From: an uncultured Flavobacteriaceae bacterium
Lineage (GTDB): Bacteria; Bacteroidota; Bacteroidia; Flavobacteriales; Flavobacteriaceae
Direction of reading: 5' to 3'
DNA length: 64,000 nt
Assembly (NCBI GenBank): GCA_905182835.1
Contig: CAJJDI010000002.1
Coordinates: 1-64,000, forward strand
Shown piece after piece: positions 8,998-18,691 of this stretch. Under the pieces are notes generated by a model. That model did not search any database, had not been told where the DNA came from, and saw only the letters and a program-made list of their open reading frames with translations. Every line of letters begins with the position of its first letter. The first letter of the stretch is position 1. The position numbers and the translations under genes are program-made.

Positions 8998-11271
8998 TTA
9001 TTTTCTTGATTCTTTTATTTGAGCATCTATTACAGCTATTGCAGTCATGTTGATGATTTCATCAACAGAAGCATCTAGTTGTAAAATATGTACAGGTTTT
9101 TTTAACCCCATCATTATGGGCCCAATATTATCAGCTTTATTTAATTCTTTCATAAGCTTATAAGTAATATTTGCAGAATCTAAATTTGGAAAAATCAATG
9201 TATTTACTTTCTTAGAAGATAATTTTGAAAATGGAAATATATCATTTCTCATTTCGTTATTTAATGCAAAATCTGTTTGAAGCTCTCCGTCAACTATCAA
9301 ATCAGGAAAAGATTTATGTAATAATTTCACAGCATTTCTAACTTTAGTAGCTGAAATATCTTTAGAAGAACCAAAGTTTGAGTAAGAAGTCATAGCTATG
9401 ACAGGCTCAATACCAAACATTTTAACTGTAGCTGCTGTCATTTGAGCAATTTTAGCTAAATCTTTAGCATTAGGGTCAATATTTATTGAGGTATCACTTA
9501 AGAATAAAGGACCTCGATCGGTAATTAATAAATTAGTAGTTGCAATTCTAGTTACCCCTTTATCTAAACCTATTAATTTTAGTATTGGCTTTACAACATT
9601 GGGGTAACTTTTTGAATAACCAGTAATAAGCGCATCAGCATCCCCAGCATTTAACATCATTGCTGCAAAGTAATTTCGCTCTCTCATTAGTTTTTTAGAG
9701 GCTAAAAGAGTAAGTCCATTTCTTTCTTCTTTTTTCCAATAAATAGATGCATATTCATCAATCATATCCTGACTATTTTCCTTAGGATCTATAATTTCGA
9801 CAGGATCATCAAAATCTAACTCCTCCATCAATAGAAGTATCGTCTCTCTTCTGCCTAATAAAATCGGTATTGCTATACCTTCATCATGAACAAACTGAGC
9901 AGCCTTTAATACTGTTAGTTGATCAGCTTCTGCAAAAACAACTTTTTTGGGACTTCTTTTTGCTCTCCCATGCATTAATCTCACCAACTTGTTATCCCCT
10001 CCAGATCTTTCAATAAGTTCATCTTCATACTTTGACCAATTTTTAATAGGTAATTGAGCAACTCCACTCTCCATAGCAGCTTTTGCAACTGCTGGAGGTA
10101 CAACTGAAATTAATCTAGGGTCAAATGGTTTTGGAATAATATAATCTTTACCAAAAGCCAATCTTGTTTGATCGTACGCAACATTAACCTGCTCAGGGAC
10201 AGCTTCTTTAGCTAAATCAGCAAGAGCTATAACGGCTGCTTTTTTCATTTCTTCATTTATAGTAGTGGCTCTGACATCCAAAGCACCTCTAAAAATAAAT
10301 GGAAAACCTAAAACATTATTAACTTGATTTGGGTTATCACTTCTTCCAGTAGCCATAATAACATCATCTCTTGTACTTACGGCCAACTTATAATCAATTT
10401 CTGGGTCTGGGTTCGCCATGGCAAAGACAATAGGATTTTTAGCCATTTTATTTAACATGTCTGGTGTTAGAATATCTGAAGTAGATAAACCTATAAAAAC
10501 ATCTGCATCAACAATAGCCTCATCTAAATTTTTTACATTTTTTGAAGTAGCAAACTCTGCTTTAGATTCATTTAAATTTTTTCTTTTATTACTAATTACA
10601 CCTTTACTGTCAAGCATAATAATATTGTCATTGTTAAGTCCGAAAGACTTATAAAGCTTAGCACAAGATATTGCAGCAGCACCTGCACCACTAATAACAG
10701 TTTTTACGTCTTCAATCTTTTTATCAGCAATTTCTAAAGCGTTAATTAAAGCAGCTGCAGAGATAATTGCAGTACCATGTTGATCATCATGCATCACAGG
10801 GATGTCAAGCTCTTCTTTTAATCTTCTTTCAATTTCAAAAGCTTCAGGGGCTTTGATATCTTCTAAATTAATTCCACCAAAGGTTGGTGCAATATTTTTT
10901 ACTGTATTAATAAATTCATCAATGTTTTCGGTATCTACTTCAATATCAAAAACATCAATATCAGCAAATATTTTAAATAATAAAGCTTTACCCTCCATAA
11001 CAGGCTTAGATGCTTCAGCGCCAATATTCCCAAGTCCTAATACAGCTGTCCCATTTGTTATAACAGCTACAAGATTTCCTTTAGAGGTATATTTATAAGA
11101 GTTTGATTTGTCTTTTTCAATCTCTAAACATGGTTCAGCAACTCCTGGTGAATATGCTAAAGAAAGATCTCTTTGAGTAGCATATTTTTTGGTTGGAACT
11201 ACTTTAATCTTGCCTGGAGTTGGTTTAGAGTGATAATCTAAAGCTTGTTTTCTTGTAGTTTTTCGTTTCAT
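8998..11271 (-). CDS. maeB: NADP-dependent malic enzyme with phosphotransacetylase-like domain
   Basis: 757 residues, the length of MaeB-type enzymes. Residues about 1-430 are the malic enzyme. They include the catalytic-region motif SLAYSPGVAEPC, a metal-site stretch VMHDDQHGTAI and a nucleotide-binding stretch ISGAGAAAISCAKLY. Residues about 435-757 resemble phosphotransacetylase (KKVVFAEADQ, and ITGYSKSYPNVVKPIL); in this family that part is usually non-catalytic and senses acetyl-CoA or related effectors. The enzyme converts malate to pyruvate with reduction of NADP+, providing NADPH and draining the TCA cycle. A TACATTTG element precedes it. It appears to head the run maeB-ruvA-sprA-gcvH-vanZ. 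Confidence 0.95.
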   Translation of the reverse strand: MKRKTTRKQALDYHSKPTPGKIKVVPTKKYATQRDLSLAYSPGVAEPCLEIEKDKSNSYKYTSKGNLVAVITNGTAVLGLGNIGAEASKPVMEGKALLFKIFADIDVFDIEVDTENIDEFINTVKNIAPTFGGINLEDIKAPEAFEIERRLKEELDIPVMHDDQHGTAIISAAALINALEIADKKIEDVKTVISGAGAAAISCAKLYKSFGLNNDNIIMLDSKGVISNKRKNLNESKAEFATSKNVKNLDEAIVDADVFIGLSTSDILTPDMLNKMAKNPIVFAMANPDPEIDYKLAVSTRDDVIMATGRSDNPNQVNNVLGFPFIFRGALDVRATTINEEMKKAAVIALADLAKEAVPEQVNVAYDQTRLAFGKDYIIPKPFDPRLISVVPPAVAKAAMESGVAQLPIKNWSKYEDELIERSGGDNKLVRLMHGRAKRSPKKVVFAEADQLTVLKAAQFVHDEGIAIPILLGRRETILLLMEELDFDDPVEIIDPKENSQDMIDEYASIYWKKEERNGLTLLASKKLMRERNYFAAMMLNAGDADALITGYSKSYPNVVKPILKLIGLDKGVTRIATTNLLITDRGPLFLSDTSINIDPNAKDLAKIAQMTAATVKMFGIEPVIAMTSYSNFGSSKDISATKVRNAVKLLHKSFPDLIVDGELQTDFALNNEMRNDIFPFSKLSSKKVNTLIFPNLDSANITYKLMKELNKADNIGPIMMGLKKPVHILQLDASVDEIINMTAIAVIDAQIKESRK

Positions 11272-11289
11272 TATAAAATTGATGAATTA

Positions 11290-11297
11290 CAAATGTA
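11290..11297 (-). promoter_or_regulatory. Candidate -7 promoter element for maeB
   Basis: Minus-strand TACATTTG matches TAnnTTTG and ends 18 bases before the maeB ATG, predicting a leader of roughly 12 bases. The -33 region is AT-rich without a clear TTTG. Confidence 0.55.
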
Positions 11298-11329
11298 AGA
11301 TCTTATGGTTAAAACTAAAACTTAATAGG

Positions 11330-12256
11330 TTAATGTTTTAAGAAATTTATATTTCTTTTTAACCCTTTAAATTTAGTTCTTTTAACTGCAGATTTTGAAA
11401 ATACTTTACTGAAAGTTTCTAGAGTTATTTCTTCCCAGTCTTTTTTTGTCATCGATAATAAATCTGGATTTGGGTTAAATAAAGGTTCATTATGAGCTTT
11501 TGAGAATTTATTCCAAGGGCATACGTCCTGACAAATATCACAGCCAAACATCCAGTCATCAAACATACCCTTCATTGAGTTTGGAATACTATCCTTTAAT
11601 TCTATAGTGAAATATGAAATACACTTACTGCCATCAACTACACAAGGTTCTACTATTGCATTAGTCGGGCATGCGTCTAGACAGGCTGTACAAGAACCAC
11701 AATGATCTGTCTGTTTATAATCGTGATCTAAATCTAGGTCAATTATTAACTCCGTAATAAAATAAAATGAACCAACTTTTTTTGTGATTAAATTAGAGTT
11801 TTTACCAACCCACCCTAAACCACTTTTAGCGGCCCATGCTTTTTCTAAAATAGGAGCAGAGTCTACAAATGCTCTACCCGAAACTTCTCCTATATTTTCT
11901 CTTATAAAATATAATAGTTCATTTACTTTTTCTTTTACTACAAAATGATAGTCATTTCCATATGCATATTTTGATATTTTAGGGGAGTTGTCACTATTTA
12001 AAATCTGACTAGGGTAGTAATTATACAATAACGAAACAACACTTTTTGAATCTAAAACTAGTTTTGTTGTATCTAATCTTTTATCAAAATGGTTTTCCAT
12101 ATATTTCATTTCACCATTCATGTTTTTATTAAGCCAACTTTCTAGTCTGGGTGCTTCTTCTTCCAAAAACTCAGACTTACTGATACCACAAGAGATAAAA
12201 CCCAATCTTTTAGCCTCAGACTTGATTAATTCAGTATATTTTGTTTTTGTATTCAA
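11330..12256 (-). CDS. queG: Epoxyqueuosine reductase QueG
   Basis: 308 residues, normal for QueG, the cobalamin- and Fe-S-dependent enzyme that performs the last step of queuosine formation in tRNA (epoxyqueuosine to queuosine). Visible features are the [20 protein letters not shown] region near residue 130, which holds the conserved Asp and the cobalamin-contacting segment, and two ferredoxin-type 4Fe-4S motifs: [12 protein letters not shown] near residue 190 and [10 protein letters not shown] near 240. The short form without a HEAT-repeat tail is common in Bacteroidota. It lies 15 bases after ruvB and is probably co-transcribed with it. A tRNA-Gln gene is present in the window, but queuosine occurs only in GUN-anticodon tRNAs, so the two are unrelated. 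Confidence 0.95.
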   Translation of the reverse strand: MNTKTKYTELIKSEAKRLGFISCGISKSEFLEEEAPRLESWLNKNMNGEMKYMENHFDKRLDTTKLVLDSKSVVSLLYNYYPSQILNSDNSPKISKYAYGNDYHFVVKEKVNELLYFIRENIGEVSGRAFVDSAPILEKAWAAKSGLGWVGKNSNLITKKVGSFYFITELIIDLDLDHDYKQTDHCGSCTACLDACPTNAIVEPCVVDGSKCISYFTIELKDSIPNSMKGMFDDWMFGCDICQDVCPWNKFSKAHNEPLFNPNPDLLSMTKKDWEEITLETFSKVFSKSAVKRTKFKGLKRNINFLKH

Positions 12257-12271
12257 TTGAATTATTAAAAA

Positions 12272-13294
12272 TTAAAACAAACCTTTTTGTTCATTTGTCC
12301 TAATCTTACCAAGGTGCTTGTAAGCTATTTCCATAACTTCTCGACCTCTTGGAGTCCTCATGATAAAGCCTTGCTGGATTAAAAAAGGCTCGTAAACCTC
12401 TTCGATTGTTTCTGCATTCTCTCCAACAGCAGTTGAAAGAGTATTTAACCCTACAGGACCACCATTGAATTTATCTATGATAGTATTTAGAATTTTATTG
12501 TCCATTTCATCTAGACCATACTTATCTACATTTAACGCTTTCAAACTACTTTTAGAAATATCAATATCAATCTCACCATTCCCTTTAATCTGTGCGAAAT
12601 CTCTAACCCTTCTCAATAAGGCATTTGCTATTCTAGGTGTGCCTCTGCTTCTACCCGCTATCTCAACTGAAGCTTCATGAGATATAGGAACTCCTAATAT
12701 ATCAGCACTTCTTTTAACGATGGTAGATAACACTTCCTTTGTGTAATATTCTAATCTACTTGTAATCCCAAATCTTGCCCTCATTGGAGCGGTTAACAAT
12801 CCTGATCTAGTTGTTGCTCCAATTAAAGTGAAAGGGTTTAAATTAATTTGAACAGATCTGGCATTTGGGCCAGATTCGATCATAATATCAATTTTATAAT
12901 CTTCCATAGCTGAATAAAGATATTCTTCAACAATTGGACTCAACCTATGAATCTCATCAATAAACAACACATCTCTTTCTTCTAAGTTAGTAAGCAGGCC
13001 TGCTAAATCGCCTGGCTTATCTAAAACTGGGCCTGAAGAAACTTTCAACCCAACATTTAACTCATTGGCTAATATGTTAGCTAATGTTGTTTTACCAAGA
13101 CCTGGAGGTCCGTGAAACAATGTATGATCTAAAGCATCATTTCTTTGATTAGACGCCTCAATAAATATTTTTAAATTTTCTAAAATGTGATCTTGACCAG
13201 TAAAATCTGCAAAAGACAGTGGTCTTAAATTTTGTTCAAATTCATGCTCATCAGAAGACAGACTGTTTGAAGATGCATCAAGATTTTCGTTCAT
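12272..13294 (-). CDS. ruvB: Holliday junction branch migration ATPase RuvB
   Basis: 340 residues, the normal RuvB length. Residues about 20-180 form the AAA+ core with Walker [12 protein letters not shown], Walker [13 protein letters not shown] and sensor 1 [11 protein letters not shown] lid domain follows, then the C-terminal winged-helix DNA-binding domain ([31 protein letters not shown]). It drives branch migration with RuvA. The start is the first ATG, preceding the conserved [22 protein letters not shown] element ends only four bases before this ATG, suggesting a leaderless transcript (see findings). queG follows closely downstream. Confidence 0.97.
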   Translation of the reverse strand: MNENLDASSNSLSSDEHEFEQNLRPLSFADFTGQDHILENLKIFIEASNQRNDALDHTLFHGPPGLGKTTLANILANELNVGLKVSSGPVLDKPGDLAGLLTNLEERDVLFIDEIHRLSPIVEEYLYSAMEDYKIDIMIESGPNARSVQINLNPFTLIGATTRSGLLTAPMRARFGITSRLEYYTKEVLSTIVKRSADILGVPISHEASVEIAGRSRGTPRIANALLRRVRDFAQIKGNGEIDIDISKSSLKALNVDKYGLDEMDNKILNTIIDKFNGGPVGLNTLSTAVGENAETIEEVYEPFLIQQGFIMRTPRGREVMEIAYKHLGKIRTNEQKGLF

Positions 13295-13298
13295 AAAA

Positions 13299-13306
13299 CA
13301 AATATA
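13299..13306 (-). promoter_or_regulatory. Candidate -7 promoter element for ruvB-queG
   Basis: Minus-strand TATATTTG, a perfect TAnnTTTG, with only four bases between its final G and the A of the ruvB ATG. It lies between the cox operon terminator and ruvB, where a promoter is needed. The expected transcription start falls at or beside the start codon. Confidence 0.55.
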
Positions 13307-13309
13307 AAG

Positions 13310-13342
13310 AAAAAAGCCTCTCTAAAAAGAAAGGCTTTTTTT
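13310..13342 (-). terminator. Rho-independent terminator of the act-cox operon
   Basis: A perfect 10-bp inverted repeat (AAAAAAGCCT / AGGCTTTTTT) around a 12-base loop lies 20 bases after the ctaD stop codon. Read on the minus strand it is a stem followed by a T run. It separates the respiratory operon from ruvB-queG on the same strand. Confidence 0.85.
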
Positions 13343-13363
13343 AATAATTAAATATAAATTTGA

Positions 13364-15151
13364 TTAATATTCAATTTCACCTTTTTTCATCGGCTTATTT
13401 TGCGGTACAAAATCCTCATCATAACCGGGTTTACTGTAATCATATGGCCATCTAAAAACCTCTGGAAGTTTACCCTGCCAGTTACCATGAATATGCTTCA
13501 TAGAAGCTGTCCATTCCAGTGTGTTAGATTTCCATGGATTTTGCTCAGCTTTCTTTCCATAAAAAATACTATACAAGAAGTTATATAGGAATACTAATTG
13601 TATCAAACCTCCTATAAGGGCAAAAATAGTTATTATCTGATTTGTATCTGCTAAATCATCAAATAACGGAAAATTAGAGTTTGTATAATATCTTCTAGGT
13701 AAACCAGCCATACCAATAAAGTGCATAGGGAAGAACACCCCATAAGCGCAAACAGCAGTTACCCAAAAATGTAAGTAACCAAGTTTTTTGTTCAGCATTC
13801 TATTAAATAATCTTGGAAACCAATGATAAACACCAGCAAACAGACCATAGAGAGCTGAGATCCCCATAACCAAATGAAAATGAGCTACAACAAAATAAGT
13901 GTCATGTAGGTTTATATCTAAGGCACTATCACCCAAAATAATCCCAGTAAGTCCACCAGTTATAAATGTTGACACAAAACCAATTGAAAATAACATTGCT
14001 GTATTGAATTGAATATTACCTTTCCAAAGTGTGGTTATATAGTTAAAGGCTTTTACAGCTGAGGGTATAGCAATTAATAAAGTAGTAAATGTAAATACCG
14101 AACCTAAAAATGGATTCATTCCAGAAATAAACATATGATGCCCCCAAACAATAGTAGATAAAAATGCAATAGCTAAAATTGATAAAATCATCGCTTTGTA
14201 TCCAAATATTGGTTTCCTTGAATTAGTAGATATTACTTCAGAAGCTATACCTAACGCTGGAAGTAATACAATATAAACTTCGGGATGGCCTAAAAACCAA
14301 AATAAATGCTCAAACAAGACAGGAGAACCCCCTTGATAATGTAAAACTTCACCTTGTATAAAAATATCTGAAAGGAAAAAAGATGTTCCAAAAGATCTAT
14401 CCATTATAAGCAACAAGGCTGCAGATAATAAAACAGGGAATGATATAACTCCTATAATTGCTGTAACAAAGAATGCCCAAATTGTCAATGGCATTCTTGT
14501 CAAGGTCATTCCTTTAGTCCTAAGGTTAATAACAGTTACTATATAATTCAGAGACCCAAGTAAAGATGAGGCTATAAAGATAGCCATCGAGACTAACCAT
14601 AAAGTCATTCCTAGTCCTGAACCACCTTGAGCTAACGGAAGTGCACTTAATGGTGGATATATAGTCCATCCTGCTGCTGCTGGTCCAGCCTCAACAAAAA
14701 TTGATATAACCATAATAACGGTTGAAACAAAGAATAACCAAAATGAAATCATATTAAGAAACCCTGAGGCCATATCTCTTGCTCCAATTTGAAGAGGAAT
14801 CAATAAATTACTAAAAGTACCACTTAAACCAGCTGTCAATACAAAGAAAACCATAATAGTCCCATGCATTGTTACAAGCGCTAAATATATATCGGCATCC
14901 ATTACTCCTTCAGGTGCCCATTTCCCTAATAAAAATTCAAAAATAACATTTGGCTCTTCAGGCCAAGCTATTTGTAGTCTCATTAATAGAGACATAAGAA
15001 TTCCTAAAATACCCATAAATAAAACACCAGTTATTAAATACTGCTTAGCAATCATTTTATGATCTTGGCTAAATATATATTTAGTAATAAAGGTCTCTTT
15101 ATGATGATGTCCGTGATCTTCAGTTGGATCAAATTCTATATATTCTGACAT
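13364..15151 (-). CDS. ctaD: Cytochrome c oxidase subunit I (aa3 type)
   Basis: 595 residues with about 12-14 membrane helices. It holds haem a and the haem a3-CuB site where oxygen is reduced. The haem-copper signature LGHPEVYIVLLP carries the A1-type Glu of HPEV and the Tyr cross-linked to a CuB histidine. WGHHMFISG holds the two CuB histidines, and DTYFVVAHFHLVMG holds the haem ligands. A K-channel Lys is present in IPSAVKAFNY and a D-channel Asp in QIGARDMA. It is the last gene of the act-cox operon, 10 bases after ctaC and followed by a strong terminator. Confidence 0.97.
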   Translation of the reverse strand: MSEYIEFDPTEDHGHHHKETFITKYIFSQDHKMIAKQYLITGVLFMGILGILMSLLMRLQIAWPEEPNVIFEFLLGKWAPEGVMDADIYLALVTMHGTIMVFFVLTAGLSGTFSNLLIPLQIGARDMASGFLNMISFWLFFVSTVIMVISIFVEAGPAAAGWTIYPPLSALPLAQGGSGLGMTLWLVSMAIFIASSLLGSLNYIVTVINLRTKGMTLTRMPLTIWAFFVTAIIGVISFPVLLSAALLLIMDRSFGTSFFLSDIFIQGEVLHYQGGSPVLFEHLFWFLGHPEVYIVLLPALGIASEVISTNSRKPIFGYKAMILSILAIAFLSTIVWGHHMFISGMNPFLGSVFTFTTLLIAIPSAVKAFNYITTLWKGNIQFNTAMLFSIGFVSTFITGGLTGIILGDSALDINLHDTYFVVAHFHLVMGISALYGLFAGVYHWFPRLFNRMLNKKLGYLHFWVTAVCAYGVFFPMHFIGMAGLPRRYYTNSNFPLFDDLADTNQIITIFALIGGLIQLVFLYNFLYSIFYGKKAEQNPWKSNTLEWTASMKHIHGNWQGKLPEVFRWPYDYSKPGYDEDFVPQNKPMKKGEIEY

Positions 15152-15161
15152 ATTATAAATA

Positions 15162-16241
15162 TTATTTTTGAGCTATTAATGAGTTTTTAAATTTTGTTTG
15201 CTGATTAATCCAATTATCAAATTCTTCTTGGGTTTCAACAACAATCTTCATTTGCATATTATAATGCGATTTACCACATATTTTATTACATAACAAAAGG
15301 TAATCAAACTCATAAGAATCTAAAGCTTCTTCACCTTTCTCAATAAGAGCCTTACTCTTTTTATCTCTTATATTGTTTATGTTCAAAATTTTATCTATCA
15401 TTTCTGGTGTTTTCCTCATGTCTGATGTTGTAACAGTAGGTGTAAAACCAAATTGAGTGATCATTCCTGGAACACAATTCATTTGTGCTCTAAAGTGCGG
15501 CATGTAAGCAGAGTGCAGAACGTCCTGAGATCGCATTTTAAATAAAACAGGTTTACCTACTGGCAAATGAAGTTCAGTAGCAATGACATCATCTTGTGCA
15601 TTTGGATCGTGTTCATCTATACCTAATATATTCGCTCTATCAATATCAATTAATCTAACGTTAGATTTACCTAGTGCATTATCTTCACCCGAGTATCTTG
15701 CTTTCCAATTAAATTGTTGAGCATATAATTCAATTACAATCGGGTCTTCATCTTGATCTACATTCATAATATCCGACCAAGTAACTAAACCATAAGTTAT
15801 TAAAATTGTAAGAACTATTGCAGGGATAATAGTCCATAGAAATTCTAGTTTATGATTGTCAGAATAAAACAGGGCTTTATTACCTTTTTGACCCTTATAC
15901 TTGTAAGCAAAATAATACAAGAAAAATTGGGTAACAGTCTGTACAAAAAATATTAATGCCATTGAGATCATCATAAGATTATCAATCTTAGAACCATGCT
16001 CAGATGCTGAATTTGACATTAATGGAAAATCACCATATTTAATAAAACAAACTATTGTTATAACATAAATAAAAACTAAGAAACCTAACATTAGGTTTCC
16101 GTTTATTCTATTGTCTTTATCATTAGCAATTTCTGAATCATCTGTAGTAATATTAACTTGAGTCAAGTCATATATTTTAACTATTTGCCATATGGCAATC
16201 ACGATAAAGAATAAAATTAAAATTGTTAAAAAAGTATTCAT
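15162..16241 (-). CDS. ctaC: Cytochrome c oxidase subunit II
   Basis: 359 residues. The CuA site is complete: an early histidine in DVLHSAYMPHF and the motif CNKICGKSHYNM near the C-terminus, giving the two Cys, His and Met ligands. There is no fused cytochrome c domain, so electrons must arrive from the haems of ActA/ActE. Four hydrophobic segments can be seen (near residues 3-20, 48-66, 92-112 and 135-155), more than the two of the classical subunit; Bacteroidota proteins commonly have such an N-terminal extension. It sits between actF and ctaD in the operon. Confidence 0.95.
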   Translation of the reverse strand: MNTFLTILILFFIVIAIWQIVKIYDLTQVNITTDDSEIANDKDNRINGNLMLGFLVFIYVITIVCFIKYGDFPLMSNSASEHGSKIDNLMMISMALIFFVQTVTQFFLYYFAYKYKGQKGNKALFYSDNHKLEFLWTIIPAIVLTILITYGLVTWSDIMNVDQDEDPIVIELYAQQFNWKARYSGEDNALGKSNVRLIDIDRANILGIDEHDPNAQDDVIATELHLPVGKPVLFKMRSQDVLHSAYMPHFRAQMNCVPGMITQFGFTPTVTTSDMRKTPEMIDKILNINNIRDKKSKALIEKGEEALDSYEFDYLLLCNKICGKSHYNMQMKIVVETQEEFDNWINQQTKFKNSLIAQK

Positions 16242-16258
16242 TTATATATACTTAAATA

Positions 16259-17578
16259 TTAGTAATGAAAGTTTTCACTTTCTTTTATATACGGGTTTCC
16301 TTTAGCTAATAATGGTGCTTTTGATAATGAATAAAAAACAATCAATATAAACAATCCAGAAAATAAAGCTAGTGCGCTGATTTCAGGTAACCCAAAGAAC
16401 CATCTATCTACCACTGTTGCTGGCATGATCATAACAAACACATCAACATAATGCCCAATTAATATGACAATTCCAGCCATAACTATAAACCATGGAATTC
16501 GTTTATAATCACTATTTATTAAAACCAAAAATGGGAAAATAAAATTCATTACAATCATACCAAAAAATGGTATTGTATAGTGCTCTATTCTGGTCACATA
16601 ATAAGTAACTTCTTCAGGAATATTTGCATACCATATTAACATAAATTGTGAAAACCATAAATAGGTCCAAAATACACTAAAGCCAAACATAAATTTTGCT
16701 AAATCATGTAGATGACTATCGTTAACATATTCAAGTAGACCTTTAGATTTTAAATAAATAGTAATTAAAGCAATTACTGTAATTCCACTAACAATCATGC
16801 TAGCGAATAAATACCAACCAAATAACGTACTAAACCAATGGGGATCTACACTCATAACCCAATCCCAAGACATCATAGATTCCGTGTATATAAAGAAAAC
16901 AAGAAATACAGCTGAGATTCTAAAATTTAATTTAAAAAACTTATTCCCACTATCTGTATCCTGAGCTAGTGAAAATCTTCTGGAAAAATATCTATATAAA
17001 CTCCAACCACCAATAAATATTAATGCTCTAATGACAAACCATGTTTTATTTAGCCAACTAGATTTTCCTTGAATCAGTTCATCATGAGCAACAACCTCCG
17101 GATCCATCCAGATGAAGATGTGTTTGTCTCCTATGATTGCGATTGCTAATACAATCAAAGCTCCAGGTAACAAATAATAAGTTATAGCTTCCATAACTCT
17201 ATATAAGACAGGTGACCATCCAGCTTGTGAAGCATATTGTATTCCATAAAATGCAAGTACACCAAGGGATATCATCATAAAGAAAAAAGCAGCCACGTAT
17301 AAAGCGGCATAAGGTCTATTGTGAATTTGATGCATCACGTGTTCAGCATGCTTATCTTCCGCTGATTCATGAGATAACTCAGCATTTTTATGGTTGTTCG
17401 ACTCCATTTCATGACTAACAACTTCATGAGAATCACCATGAGATGATTCGTGGGATAAAATTTCCTTAACTTCTTCTAATGATTTATGCGAGGTTACATA
17501 ACTATAACTCCAACCTAAAGCTCCCAATATTATTAGGGAAATAGAAAATATTTTTAATCTGTTTGAAATAGTATACAT
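16259..17578 (-). CDS. actF: Alternative complex III subunit ActF
   Basis: 439 residues, about ten membrane helices. ActF is a paralogue-like partner of ActC in alternative complex III, the quinol:electron-acceptor oxidoreductase that replaces the bc1 complex in many Bacteroidota. Motifs such as SMMSWDWVMSVDPHWFSTLFGWY and FWTYLWFSQFMLIWYANIPEE are typical of the family. Between the first helix and the second (about residues 31-86) lies a histidine- and glutamate-rich loop with eleven histidines, probably on the outside face. It lies 18 bases upstream of ctaC, binding complex III and the oxidase into one transcription unit. Confidence 0.93.
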   Translation of the reverse strand: MYTISNRLKIFSISLIILGALGWSYSYVTSHKSLEEVKEILSHESSHGDSHEVVSHEMESNNHKNAELSHESAEDKHAEHVMHQIHNRPYAALYVAAFFFMMISLGVLAFYGIQYASQAGWSPVLYRVMEAITYYLLPGALIVLAIAIIGDKHIFIWMDPEVVAHDELIQGKSSWLNKTWFVIRALIFIGGWSLYRYFSRRFSLAQDTDSGNKFFKLNFRISAVFLVFFIYTESMMSWDWVMSVDPHWFSTLFGWYLFASMIVSGITVIALITIYLKSKGLLEYVNDSHLHDLAKFMFGFSVFWTYLWFSQFMLIWYANIPEEVTYYVTRIEHYTIPFFGMIVMNFIFPFLVLINSDYKRIPWFIVMAGIVILIGHYVDVFVMIMPATVVDRWFFGLPEISALALFSGLFILIVFYSLSKAPLLAKGNPYIKESENFHY

Positions 17579-17595
17579 TTTTCTAAACCTTTATT

Positions 17596-18153
17596 TTAAT
17601 TTTCTAAATCTGATTTTAGTTTCAATACATAATGAGTTACCAACCATCTCTCATGATCATCTAACTGATTAGCGTATGAACCCATTGAGTTTTTACCATA
17701 AAAAATTGTATGATAAATACTTCCTTCACTAATAGATCTACCAACATCTGAATAACTAGGTATTCCTAATATTTTTTCCCTCTTCATTAAAATCCCTTGA
17801 CCATCGCCTTTACTACCATGACAAACGGCGCAATATATATTATACAATTCTTTACCTTTCTTTAAATCTATATCAGATGATGAAAATGGGCTTTTTAAAT
17901 TTTTTTTTGCTAATTCGTAACCAGATGTAGTGTTTTCGTAATCAAATAGAGTATACCCTCTAGCAATCGTACCTGCTGGAGGTATTAATGCAGAGTGACC
18001 TTTTTCAAAAACATCATATTCGCCATAAGCATCATAAGGAATTGACCTATACATGTTAGGCATATATTCATAGTTAGGAGAATCCTTAGAACTACAAGAG
18101 CTTAGTGTTGCTACAACTAAAGTTATTATTAATATTTTAAATATATTTTGCAT
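17596..18153 (-). CDS. actE: Alternative complex III subunit ActE, mono-haem lipoprotein cytochrome c
   Basis: 185 residues from the ATG chosen here. The ORF-track start, a TTG at 18180, would overlap actD by 23 bases and put nine residues ahead of the signal peptide. The internal ATG at 18153 gives a clean lipoprotein signal (MQNIFKILIITLVVATLSSC, lipobox LSSC) and a 4-base gap after actD. A single haem-binding motif CAVCH lies in the middle, with a downstream NSMGSYANQL region that may hold the axial Met. ActE is the membrane-anchored mono-haem subunit that can hand electrons towards the oxidase CuA site. Confidence 0.92.
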   Translation of the reverse strand: MQNIFKILIITLVVATLSSCSSKDSPNYEYMPNMYRSIPYDAYGEYDVFEKGHSALIPPAGTIARGYTLFDYENTTSGYELAKKNLKSPFSSSDIDLKKGKELYNIYCAVCHGSKGDGQGILMKREKILGIPSYSDVGRSISEGSIYHTIFYGKNSMGSYANQLDDHERWLVTHYVLKLKSDLEN

Positions 18154-18157
18154 AATA

Positions 18158-18691
18158 TTAATGTGATTCTTTTTCAACAATATTTATTTCTACTGCACCC
18201 GATTCTATAAGAATTTTTTCTAAGTCTTTTAATTTATTCGATGGGTCTATTTCCATTAAAAAATGATCATCAGTAGTTCTCTTGTCTGGATTTTCAGCAT
18301 TTTTAAATGGCCACATTCTGCTTCTAAGGTAAAAAGTAATTACCATTAGGTGTGCGGCAAAAAATACTGTTAACTCAAACATAATTGGTACAAAAGCAGG
18401 CATGTTTTCTATATAACTAAAACTAGGCTTACCTCCAATATCCATTGGCCAGTCCTCAATCATTATATAATTCATCATCAAAATCGCAACTGTAAAACCT
18501 ATACAACCGTAAATAAAAGAAGCAATAGCTATTCTAGTTGGCTCAAGTCCCATAGCTTTATCTAGACCATGCACAGGAAAAGGAGTGTAAATTTCTTCAA
18601 TATGAAATTTTTCATCTTTGACCATTTTTACAGCAGACAATAAAACATCATCATCATTGTAAATAGCATGAACGATTTTTGAAGATCCCAT
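18158..18691 (-). CDS. actD: Alternative complex III subunit ActD (DUF3341)
   Basis: 177 residues. The N-terminal part (HAIYNDDDVLLSAVKMV, YTPFPVHGLDKAMGL) and two following membrane helices are the DUF3341 pattern that defines ActD, a small cofactor-free membrane subunit of alternative complex III. Its start overlaps the actC stop by one base (TAATG), showing tight coupling, and actE follows after four bases. Confidence 0.93.
   Translation of the reverse strand: MGSSKIVHAIYNDDDVLLSAVKMVKDEKFHIEEIYTPFPVHGLDKAMGLEPTRIAIASFIYGCIGFTVAILMMNYIMIEDWPMDIGGKPSFSYIENMPAFVPIMFELTVFFAAHLMVITFYLRSRMWPFKNAENPDKRTTDDHFLMEIDPSNKLKDLEKILIESGAVEINIVEKESH

Noticed and set aside
13299-13342. ctaD terminator as a regulatory leader of ruvB
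   Set aside because: The stem and T run fit termination of the upstream operon, and the ruvB -7 box lies after it, so the hairpin is not in the ruvB transcript.
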